Source of the DNA: Fusicatenibacter sp.
GTDB lineage: Bacteria > Bacillota > Clostridia > Lachnospirales > Lachnospiraceae
Assembly (NCBI GenBank): GCA_022766945.1
Contig: JALEOU010000008.1
Coordinates: forward strand, 1 to 51,870
Length of the DNA: 51,870 nt
Direction of reading: 5' to 3'
Part shown: in pieces, positions 45,011-51,870 of the stretch
Position numbering within the stretch: position 1 is the first letter of the stretch
Layout of the letters: every line of letters starts with the position of its first letter
The notes under the pieces: model-generated
The model's input: only the letters and a program-made list of their open reading frames with translations
Database searches by the model: none
What the model was told of the DNA's origin: nothing
Translations under genes and position numbers: made by a program

Positions 45011-46555
45011 ATGTCAAAATGGTTAGACAACGCAATTTTTTATGAAATTTACCCGCAGTCTTTCTGCGATACCAACGGAGACGGAATCGGAGATTTCCAG
45101 GGAATCATCGATAAACTGGACTATATCCGGGAACTGGGATGCAACGCAATCTGGATCAATCCCTGCTTTCTCTCACCCTTCGGTGATGCCGGATATGATG
45201 TGGCAGATTACTGCAAAGTTGCTCCCCGCTATGGAACCAATGAAGATCTGAAACGTGTATTCAAGGAAGTTCATAAGCGGGATATGCACGTCCTCCTTGA
45301 TCTTGTTCCGGGACACACTTCGGTAGAGCATCCCTGGTTCCGGGAATCCATGAAGGCAGCGCGCAACGAATATACGGACCGCTACGTGTGGACAGACGTT
45401 GTCTGGACCGCTCCGGAAGGCATGGGCTGTCTGCGCGGTATCTCCGAGCGCGACGGCGCCTGCGCCATCAACTTCTTTTCCTCACAGCCTGCTCTGAATT
45501 ATGGTTTCTATCAGCCGGATCCGAAGCAGAAATGGCAGCAGTCCATGGAAGATGAAGGACCGCGTGCGACACTTGCTGCGATGGAAGATGTAATGCGTTT
45601 CTGGCTGAATATGGGCTGCGATGGTTTCCGTGTGGATATGGCCGGTTCTCTGGTAAAGAACGATCCGGAAGGAAAAGGTACCATTCGTCTCTGGCAGAAA
45701 GTCCGCGATTTCCTGGATGCAGAATTCCCGGATGCCGCTATGGTATCCGAGTGGGGCGAGCCTGACAAATCTCTGCAGGGTGGATTCCACATGGATTTCC
45801 TGCTCCATTTCGGTCCTTCCCATTACAATGATCTGTTCCGCTGCGAAGAGCCCTATTTCTCCAGCCGCGGAAAAGGAGATGTTTCCGAATTTGTGGCAAA
45901 ATATCTGGAAAATTATGAGAAGTCTGAAAAGAAAGGGCTGATCTGCATTCCCTCCGGCAATCACGATATGGACCGTCTGGCACGCAGTCTTCATGGCGAC
46001 GAACTGAAAGTGGCTTTTGCTTTCCTTTTGTCCATGCCCGGCGCTCCCTTCATCTATTATGGAGATGAAATCGGAATGCATTATGTAGAAGGTCTTACTT
46101 CTGTGGAAGGCGGCTACAACCGCACCGGCTCCCGTTCTCCGATGCAGTGGGATGATACCACCAACGCCGGTTTCTCCAGTGCTCCATCTGAAGAACTCTA
46201 CATTGCCATGGATCCCGATAAAAACCGGCCTACCGCGAAAGCGCAGATGGAAGATCCCGATTCCCTGTATCACGAAGTGCAGAAACTGATTCAGATCCGT
46301 CAAAACCACAAAGCACTCCAGAGCAGAGGAGAGATTTCCTTTGTTTATGCAGAAAAAAATGCATATCCTCTCGTTTATCTGCGCGAAGCAGGAGAAGAAA
46401 AAATACTGGTGGTCATCAATCCCTCTGCAAAAGAACAGTCTTTCTGCTCTGACCTTGCACCGGCAAAAACTCTGTATTCCTTCGGAGGTGAGGTTCACAC
46501 AGAAAATGGAACCATCACAGTACCGGGTGGTTCTGCCGGATTCTATCTTCTCTGA
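45011..46555 (+). CDS. GH13 alpha-glucosidase/alpha-amylase-family enzyme
   Basis: The 514-residue intracellular enzyme has the GH13 (beta/alpha)8 barrel. The nucleophile is Asp209 in GCDGFRVDMAG, the acid/base Glu247 in MVSEWGEPD and the third acid Asp319 in SGNHDMDR. The start NAIFYEIYPQSFCDTNGDGI with the calcium-like loop DTNGDGIGD and the C-terminal beta domain are typical of oligo-glucosidases. The exact linkage is not clear. AAAAGGAG precedes ATG 45011; the upstream in-frame start at 44930 is unlikely. A terminator follows at 46597. Confidence 0.93.
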   Translation: MSKWLDNAIFYEIYPQSFCDTNGDGIGDFQGIIDKLDYIRELGCNAIWINPCFLSPFGDAGYDVADYCKVAPRYGTNEDLKRVFKEVHKRDMHVLLDLVPGHTSVEHPWFRESMKAARNEYTDRYVWTDVVWTAPEGMGCLRGISERDGACAINFFSSQPALNYGFYQPDPKQKWQQSMEDEGPRATLAAMEDVMRFWLNMGCDGFRVDMAGSLVKNDPEGKGTIRLWQKVRDFLDAEFPDAAMVSEWGEPDKSLQGGFHMDFLLHFGPSHYNDLFRCEEPYFSSRGKGDVSEFVAKYLENYEKSEKKGLICIPSGNHDMDRLARSLHGDELKVAFAFLLSMPGAPFIYYGDEIGMHYVEGLTSVEGGYNRTGSRSPMQWDDTTNAGFSSAPSEELYIAMDPDKNRPTAKAQMEDPDSLYHEVQKLIQIRQNHKALQSRGEISFVYAEKNAYPLVYLREAGEEKILVVINPSAKEQSFCSDLAPAKTLYSFGGEVHTENGTITVPGGSAGFYLL

Positions 46556-46596
46556 TAAGGAAAAGAAAATACCGATTGAAAATCAGTAGCAAAACA

Positions 46597-46622
46597 AAAA
46601 CCACCGGATCCGGTGGTTTTTT
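46597..46622 (+). terminator. Terminator of the GH13 gene
   Basis: AAAACCACCGG pairs with CCGGTGGTTTT around AT, followed by TTTT. Confidence 0.88.
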
Positions 46623-46666
46623 GGTTTATTTACTCTATAATCCTCTGACAGGCTGCGGTTTCCCGT

Positions 46667-47719
46667 TCAGTGATTGCTCTGCACTTCTCTCCAGGCTTCA
46701 AGCATTGCAATGTATTTATTCGGATTCAGATAATCCACCATACTGTTCCCGGTTCCAAGCGCGTATCCGCCTTTTTCTCTTGTCAGATGATAAAGATTTT
46801 TGCATCGCTCTTTGATCTCCTCATCCGTCGCCACAGACAAATACTGCAGGTCAATCCCTCCCAGAATTGCAATCCGGTCTCCCCATCTGCGATAGCTGTC
46901 CTCCACAGAGAGAATATTATCTTCAAAGCTGTGCTTTCCATCATACTTCATATCATCGATAATATCATCCATCACATCCGTCATATAACCGCAGGAATGA
47001 AGGATAATCGGCTTTCCGTTTCTATGTGCCACTTCCACAATCTTTTTGTGCCATGGAAAAACATACTTTCTCAAATCTTCCACCGACAGAAAGGTCTGTG
47101 TATTGAATCCCCAGTCATCATTGGAAATCAGAAAGCCTACCGTGTCGTACTGAACCGCCTGCTCATAGTACCCAACAACTGCTTCCCCGACCTTGTCAAA
47201 AATATCCTGCAGAAGTTCCGGATCATCCACCAGCATATAGCAAAGGTTATCATAACCCACCAGTGCAGTCACGCTTTCCAGAATGCTCTCCGGTCCCCAC
47301 ACAGCGAGTTTCATTCCCTTTGGCAGATAATCTCTGATTTTTTCCAGTCTCGAACAATCGAACTTCCAGGGATCCGGCCACTCATAAGCCTCAAAGCTCT
47401 CGCGGTCCGTAATCGTATTTCCATCGTTCAAAGATACGGTAACCCTGCCGGAACCATCCTGTTCCGGCTGTTTTCTTGGAAACGCAAAATTGCTGGAAAA
47501 AGTAGTTGCGTAGTCGCATCCGATATTATAAAAAGCATCTACCGTCAGTTTCAGTATTTCAAGTTCATCTGTCCCCTCATAGGTTCTTCCCGCGAAATAC
47601 TCGTATACCGGGTAATCCATAAATAACTCAAAAAAAGGAACTGTCTCCACCGGCTCTCTGCGGAACATGCGGAACAGATTTTCAATATTCGGTTCTGTAA
47701 TTCTGAAATTCAACGACAT
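46667..47719 (-). CDS. Uroporphyrinogen-decarboxylase-fold protein, tandem copy A
   Basis: The 350-residue UroD/MtaA-superfamily protein is closely similar along its whole length to its neighbour at 47747-48781. It contains IILHSCGYMTDVMDDIIDDM, where H-x-C matches the first zinc ligands of MtaA-type methyltransferases, but the later cysteine is replaced in ALGTGNSMVDYL. Other blocks shared by both copies are FLISNDDWGFNTQTFLS and GGYALGTGNS-type C-termini. A C-rich AGGACATG-type site precedes ATG 47719, 27 bp past copy B. Reaction unknown; context is sugar metabolism. Confidence 0.82.
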   Translation of the reverse strand: MSLNFRITEPNIENLFRMFRREPVETVPFFELFMDYPVYEYFAGRTYEGTDELEILKLTVDAFYNIGCDYATTFSSNFAFPRKQPEQDGSGRVTVSLNDGNTITDRESFEAYEWPDPWKFDCSRLEKIRDYLPKGMKLAVWGPESILESVTALVGYDNLCYMLVDDPELLQDIFDKVGEAVVGYYEQAVQYDTVGFLISNDDWGFNTQTFLSVEDLRKYVFPWHKKIVEVAHRNGKPIILHSCGYMTDVMDDIIDDMKYDGKHSFEDNILSVEDSYRRWGDRIAILGGIDLQYLSVATDEEIKERCKNLYHLTREKGGYALGTGNSMVDYLNPNKYIAMLEAWREVQSNH

Positions 47720-47746
47720 GTCCTCCCTGTCTGAAATTTTTCTCAG

Positions 47747-48781
47747 TCAAAAATTCTTTCTTGCCTCAATCATGGCGACATATTTTTCCGGATCAATATA
47801 ATAGGCCATACTGTTTCCGGTTCCCACGGCATATCCGCCTTTTTCTTTCGTCAGCTCCAGAAGCTTTCTGCAGCGCTCATAGATTTCTTCTTTCGAGGAA
47901 CTGTGAAGATACTGCAGATCGAAACCGCCCAGAATCGCAATTCGATCTCCCCATTTGCGGTAGCTGTTTTCCACCGAGAAGATATTGTCTTCAAAGCTGT
48001 GCTTTGCATCATATTTCATGTCATCAATAATATCATCCATTACATCCATCATATAACCACAGGAATGAAGGACAATCGGTTTTCCCTTCCTGTGGGCAAC
48101 TTCAGCGATCTTTTTGTGCCAGGGAAATACATATTTTCTCATATCGGGTACGGACAGGAAAGTCTGCGTATTAAATCCCCAGTCATCATTGGAAATCAGA
48201 AAACCTACGGTATCATAATCTACAATGTTTTCATAATAGGTAACCAGTGCCTGACCCACTTTATCAAAGATGCATTGCAAGAGTTCCGGATCATCCGCCA
48301 GCATATAGCAGAGATTGTCATAGCCAACCAGTGCAGTCACATTTTCCAGCACACCTCCCGGTCCCATTACTGCCAGCTTCATTCCCTCCGGCAGATAATC
48401 TCTGATTTTTTCCAGCTTGGAACAGTCAAAGTCTCTGGGATCCGGCCACTCATAGGCCTCAAAGCTCTCCCAGTCTGTAATCGTATTGCCGTCATTGAGC
48501 GAAATCGTAGCTCCTTTGTGGCCTTCATGGTCCGCCTCTTTCATAGGGAACCCAAAATTGCTGGCATGTGTTGTGGCATAATCGCATCCCGCATTGTAGA
48601 ATGCCTCAACCACAAATTTCAGCTCGTCCAGTTCGTCTTTTCCATCATATTTTCTTCCCACAAAATATTCATAGATGGGAAGATCCATGAAAAGCTCGAA
48701 CAGGGGAGTCGGACTCACCGGCTCTCTGCGAAATACCTTATACATGTTTTCGATGTTTGGTTCTGAGATTCTAAGATTCAT
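47747..48781 (-). CDS. Uroporphyrinogen-decarboxylase-fold protein, tandem copy B
   Basis: The 344-residue paralogue of the gene at 46667 is the first of the pair, with AGGAGG before ATG 48781. It has the same IVLHSCGYMMDVMDDIIDDM metal-ligand region and GTGNSMAYYIDPEKY C-terminus. The two differ mainly near residues 60-90 and in the C-terminal tail, which suggests related but not identical substrates or a heteromer. Two AraC regulators lie directly upstream on the same strand. Confidence 0.82.
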   Translation of the reverse strand: MNLRISEPNIENMYKVFRREPVSPTPLFELFMDLPIYEYFVGRKYDGKDELDELKFVVEAFYNAGCDYATTHASNFGFPMKEADHEGHKGATISLNDGNTITDWESFEAYEWPDPRDFDCSKLEKIRDYLPEGMKLAVMGPGGVLENVTALVGYDNLCYMLADDPELLQCIFDKVGQALVTYYENIVDYDTVGFLISNDDWGFNTQTFLSVPDMRKYVFPWHKKIAEVAHRKGKPIVLHSCGYMMDVMDDIIDDMKYDAKHSFEDNIFSVENSYRKWGDRIAILGGFDLQYLHSSSKEEIYERCRKLLELTKEKGGYAVGTGNSMAYYIDPEKYVAMIEARKNF

Positions 48782-48920
48782 AGATAATTTCCTCCTTTAT
48801 TGTGCCGCTTACACAATTTCTGAAAAACCGCAAAACTTTTCCGGAGCAACAGATTCTATCCGTTTTATTGTTATCCTATACCACGAATCTCCTTATCACA
48901 ATAACAAAAAGGAACATAAT

Positions 48921-49787
48921 TTATTCAAAAACTGAGTTACTGTTCCGGTACCGCCTGAATTTGGTTGGACAGTATCCCGTAATCCGCCGAAAAGCCCGGC
49001 TAAAACTGTTTTGATTTCCATATCCGACAGCGCAGGCAACCTCGTTCACGGACATTTGTTCATACTGCAAAAGAAGCTCTGCTTCCTTGATCCTTACATA
49101 ATCAATATAGCCTTTTACTGTATGACCTGTCATATCGTGAAACGTTCGGGAAAGATGTGCTTCCGAATACCCCAGAGAACGCGCAAGTGACTTAACCGTG
49201 AGCCCCTCTTTGTAATGTTCTTCAATATATTTACAAATCATATGAATCTTTGCCTGCTCATCCCGCTTTTCATCCTTCGTAAGAAACCGCCCCGTCTTCT
49301 GGAAATAGGCAATCAGCTGATACAAAAGCCCTTTGAGCATCATATGACAGCCCACCTCTCTTCTCTCGTAGACCTGATATAGCTTTTCAAGCAATGCGTG
49401 AACCTCTGTTTCACAGGGAAACGGTGACAAAAGATATCCTGTTTCCACATTTTCTTTTTCCAGAAACAGATCCAGATACTTCGACCTGGTATCATTGTGA
49501 TCATCAAGATTAAAGGCACTGATTCCAAAAAGTAAAACAAGGAAGGAAGCCTCCTTAGAGAGGACGGACGTCGAATGCACATCAAACGGCTGAATCACGA
49601 CCAGATCGTTTTTCTTCAGATATGCGGATTGATTATTGATTGTTTCCTCAATTTCCCCTTCCGTAATCAGGACCACCTCATACCATTCGTGCCAGTGACT
49701 GAGCGAATACGGACCGGACGCATCTGTGTGCAAAGACAAAACCATAATTTCCGGTATTTGTTTGAGTACTTCTTCTACTACCTTCAT
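48921..49787 (-). CDS. AraC-family regulator (second of a tandem pair)
   Basis: The 288-residue protein has a cupin sensor domain (SLSHWHEWYEVVLITEGEIE, then IQPFDVHSTSV) and C-terminal helix-turn-helix units (LTVKSLARSLGYSEAHLSRT and VNEVACAVGYGNQNSFSRAF, ending YCPTKFRR). It lies 16 bp after another AraC gene and 139 bp before the UroD-fold pair, all on one strand. AGGAG precedes ATG 49787. Confidence 0.92.
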   Translation of the reverse strand: MKVVEEVLKQIPEIMVLSLHTDASGPYSLSHWHEWYEVVLITEGEIEETINNQSAYLKKNDLVVIQPFDVHSTSVLSKEASFLVLLFGISAFNLDDHNDTRSKYLDLFLEKENVETGYLLSPFPCETEVHALLEKLYQVYERREVGCHMMLKGLLYQLIAYFQKTGRFLTKDEKRDEQAKIHMICKYIEEHYKEGLTVKSLARSLGYSEAHLSRTFHDMTGHTVKGYIDYVRIKEAELLLQYEQMSVNEVACAVGYGNQNSFSRAFRRITGYCPTKFRRYRNSNSVFE

Positions 49788-49803
49788 ACAACTTATACTC
49801 CTC

Positions 49804-50628
49804 TCAATGATTTGCCGGTTTCCAGGTCAGCACCCGGTCATTTTTTGGTGTGATCCCAAACTGACGCCGGTATGCGCGATAGAAGGTTGCATAGTCACCG
49901 AATCCGCATTGCTGATAGATCTCGGTCGGACGTCCGCCGTGTTCCAGCAATTCTTTTGCCATCAGCAATCGCTTGGCAGTGATATATTCCCACACAGTAG
50001 AACCGTTCGCCTGTTTGAATTTTCGGTTGAGCTGTGATTTGCTCAGATAAAACCGTTCACTGATACGCTCCAGAGAGAGCGGTTCTGTCAGATGGCGGTT
50101 AATATATCCGATGATATCCGCAGACTGATCCGCCACCTGTTCCTCCTCGCAGGAACACATCTTCCCAAATTGATCCGACAGTTCTTCCAGTAAAGCAGCC
50201 AGATAGATCGAACGGCTGCGCTCCTCTTTCGCATCACAGATTTTTTCCAGATAATACTGCCAGTGAAAATCTCCAAATACCGCAGCCGGATACCGGTTAT
50301 GCCTCCCCAGAGGACGGTTCACGAACGGAATCATCATTTTCGAAGAAAATACTCCATTTTCTTCCGCCGGTGGAGTAAAATTCACCGTCATGCGCCGGTA
50401 GGGAGCGGATGACTGCAGCAGCAGATGATGAGCCTCCGAACGCCTCATCAGGATCAGATCCCCTGGCTTTAGCGAATAAATACTTCCCTCGACTGCATAT
50501 TTTGCATCCCCGAAAAGAAAACAATAGATTTCATAATCATCATGCGTATGCATCCAGAAATCGTTTTCCCTCGGTTCCCAGCTCAGAGTGTTGCTGGCTT
50601 TTATCTGCTTAAAGATCTGCAAAATCAT
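49804..50628 (-). CDS. AraC-family regulator (first of a tandem pair), divergent from the sugar isomerase gene
   Basis: The 274-residue protein has a cupin sensor domain (DFWMHTHDDYEIYCFLFGDA and ILMRRSEAHHLLL) and C-terminal helix-turn-helix units (LSLERISERFYLSKSQLNRK and PTEIYQQCGFGDYATFYRAY, ending FGITPKND). It is divergent from the isomerase/epimerase at 50818. The shared 20-bp block at 50781-50800 lies in that gap. Confidence 0.92.
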   Translation of the reverse strand: MILQIFKQIKASNTLSWEPRENDFWMHTHDDYEIYCFLFGDAKYAVEGSIYSLKPGDLILMRRSEAHHLLLQSSAPYRRMTVNFTPPAEENGVFSSKMMIPFVNRPLGRHNRYPAAVFGDFHWQYYLEKICDAKEERSRSIYLAALLEELSDQFGKMCSCEEEQVADQSADIIGYINRHLTEPLSLERISERFYLSKSQLNRKFKQANGSTVWEYITAKRLLMAKELLEHGGRPTEIYQQCGFGDYATFYRAYRRQFGITPKNDRVLTWKPANH

Positions 50629-50780
50629 TCCTCCCTGCTCTTCTTTGGATTCGTTTTTCCAAATATATATTCATTGCCTTATTTTAGTCCCGGAATGCTT
50701 TTATTTGCAATCTATTTCTGATTTTATTTTCAATTGATTTCGTATCGAAGCCTGATTATAATACATATATAAGACAAGGA

Positions 50781-50800
50781 ACAAATGGACATAAAATACA
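50781..50800 (+). promoter_or_regulatory. 20-bp leader block shared with 44907-44926 (copy 2)
   Basis: The block ACAAATGGACATAAAATACA is repeated exactly, just after a TATAAT-like -10 near 50757 and before AAGGAGG (50800-50806). Here its ATG (50785) is in frame with the isomerase gene and would add 11 residues, but it has no ribosome site, so the start at 50818 is kept. Confidence 0.55.
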
Positions 50801-50817
50801 AGGAGGAATCTGAACTC

Positions 50818-51672
50818 ATGAAAAAGATCCGTATGTTTGCTTTCGCGGACGAGGCCGGTGAGCAGCTGGATCAGCAAATTGCCGCTATGCAGCGCAATCA
50901 CCTCGACGGCCTGGAAATCCGCAATGTAGACGGTGCCAACATCTCTGATCTTTCCTGTGAAAAGGCCAGGGAAATACATAAAAAACTGGAGGACGCCGGG
51001 CTTACCGTGTGGTCTGTCGGTTCACCTCTTGGCAAGATCGATATCGAAACAGATGATTTTGCTGCTCACTGTGAGAAGTTTCGGCATACTCTGGAACTTT
51101 CTCATATCCTCGGAGCAGAAAACATCCGTCTGTTTTCTTTTTATATTCCCAAGGGACGCCGTCCCGAGGATTTTCATGATGAAGTGATTGACCGTCTCGG
51201 ACAGTTCTGTGAACTCGCAAAAGGCAGCGGTATTGCGCTTTGCCACGAAAACGAAAAAGGGATCTACGGTGACACGGCACCGCGCTGTCGTCAGATCCTG
51301 GACGCTCTGCCCGATCTGTACGGTGTATTTGATCCGGCCAATTTTGTACAGTGTCACCAGGATACCGCAGCTGCCTGGGAGCTGCTGCAGGATCGTATCC
51401 GATATCTGCACATCAAAGATGCACTCCCAGACGGAAGTGTCGTTCCTGCAGGCTATGGTCAGGGAAAGGTAGCTGCCATTACGGAACAATTTCTTCTCCG
51501 GGGAGGATATGCCTTTACTCTTGAACCACATCTGACGGTATTTGACGGATTGTCCAGTCTGGAACGATCCGGTGAGGAAAGCCGGATCGGACAGTTCCAA
51601 TATCCGGATGCGGATACCGCCTTTGACGCAGCCTGCAGCGCATTTCGCAGACTTTTGCCAAAGGAATCCTGA
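50818..51672 (+). CDS. Sugar phosphate isomerase/epimerase-family TIM-barrel protein
   Basis: The 284-residue AP-endonuclease-2-fold protein resembles the IolE/IolI-like group. It contains HLDGLEIRNVDGANISDLSC near the N-terminus, CHENEKGIYGD with a metal-binding Glu, LYGVFDPANFVQCHQD and RIRYLHIKDALPDGSVVPAG with His and Asp ligands, and FTLEPHL near the end. Such proteins isomerise or epimerise sugars or keto-inositols. AAGGAGG supports ATG 50818. It is followed at 43 bp by a Gfo/Idh/MocA dehydrogenase, the usual partner for sugar oxidation and epimerisation. Confidence 0.88.
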   Translation: MKKIRMFAFADEAGEQLDQQIAAMQRNHLDGLEIRNVDGANISDLSCEKAREIHKKLEDAGLTVWSVGSPLGKIDIETDDFAAHCEKFRHTLELSHILGAENIRLFSFYIPKGRRPEDFHDEVIDRLGQFCELAKGSGIALCHENEKGIYGDTAPRCRQILDALPDLYGVFDPANFVQCHQDTAAAWELLQDRIRYLHIKDALPDGSVVPAGYGQGKVAAITEQFLLRGGYAFTLEPHLTVFDGLSSLERSGEESRIGQFQYPDADTAFDAACSAFRRLLPKES

Positions 51673-51715
51673 AGAACAAAAAACGATAAGCAATCAGAAA
51701 GGACAGGGAAAAACA

Positions 51716-51870
51716 ATGGAAGCTCAGAAAAGAAAAATCAAACTTGGAATCATCGGAGTCGGCAATATGGGATCCGGCCACGCACGCAATATCGTCAACG
51801 GATCCTGCCCTGATTTTGAACTGGCTGCCGTGGCAGATGTCAATGAAGAGCGGCTTGCATGGTTCAAAAC
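51716..51870 (+). CDS. Gfo/Idh/MocA-family dehydrogenase, 5' part only
   Basis: ATG 51716 (AGAAAGGA upstream) codes about 51 residues before the window ends: a basic start, then KLGIIGVGNMGSGHARNIV, the NAD(P)-binding glycine-rich motif of this family, and LAAVADVNEERL, the second strand with its acidic residue. It probably oxidises a sugar or inositol together with the preceding isomerase. The catalytic EKP motif lies outside the window. Confidence 0.88.
   Translation, partial: MEAQKRKIKLGIIGVGNMGSGHARNIVNGSCPDFELAAVADVNEERLAWFK

Noticed and set aside
45482-46498. Minus-strand frame opposite GH13
   Set aside because: It is an antisense shadow of a clear GH13 gene.
50785-50817. Earlier in-frame ATG for the isomerase/epimerase gene
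   Set aside because: It has no ribosome site, falls in the shared 20-bp block, and the AAGGAGG at 50800-50806 fits ATG 50818.

Overview
The window looks like a chromosome segment of a gut Firmicute of the family Lachnospiraceae, with a Blautia-like relative as my best guess. The grounds are an ATP-type PEP carboxykinase, FMN-riboswitch-controlled RibU, a VanR/VanS-type two-component pair, strong AGGAGG ribosome binding sites and many AraC regulators next to glycoside hydrolases. This taxonomic call is inference from gene content. I found no rRNA, tRNA, CRISPR array, intact transposase or prophage.

Layout. 1-140: hairpin and an 18-bp tandem repeat. 143-3123: vanRS-like regulators with a C39-type peptidase, preceded by a threefold repeat that carries paired response-regulator-like boxes. 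3262-5380: a Rieske/FAD oxidoreductase and a tocopherol-cyclase-like protein. 5381-6180: a gene-free convergent region holding a decayed 52-bp minisatellite and a very elaborate 272-bp palindromic element. 6181-10942: pckA, a NUDIX hydrolase, FMN riboswitch-ribU and a glycosyltransferase. 11024-16261: a fructose PTS operon (fruA, a YitT-family gene, fruK, ptsI) whose upstream side carries an Rpn-family remnant. 16741-18913: a YczE-like membrane protein, a Rossmann oxidoreductase and an AraC regulator.

19310-26560 is a hexuronate locus. uxaC is read leftward and uxaA-uxaB rightward from a divergent promoter region in which both start sites are covered by the palindrome TGTAAG-CC-CTTACA. The TRAP transporter that should feed the pathway is broken: the first 58 codons of the binding-protein gene run straight into the middle of dctM. 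26694-27962 encodes an unusual fusion of metallophosphoesterase, rubrerythrin and rubredoxin.

28088-51870 is mainly a glycan-utilisation island: a PLD-like protein, AraC regulators, GH51, GH29, GH32-like, DUF6259-like, GH43 and GH13 enzymes, an ABC-2 exporter, an Hsp20 with a long structured leader, and at the right edge a sugar isomerase/epimerase followed by a partial Gfo/Idh/MocA dehydrogenase. Four uroporphyrinogen-decarboxylase-fold proteins sit among the sugar genes, three of them in this island, one overlapping the DUF6259 gene by 17 bp and two as a tandem duplication. None is near haem genes. Apart from the fructose PTS there is no intact sugar importer in the window.

The strongest candidates for something undescribed are the palindromic element at 5822-6093, the UroD-fold proteins coupled to glycan enzymes, the MPE-rubrerythrin fusion, and a 20-bp block shared by two AraC-divergent leaders.
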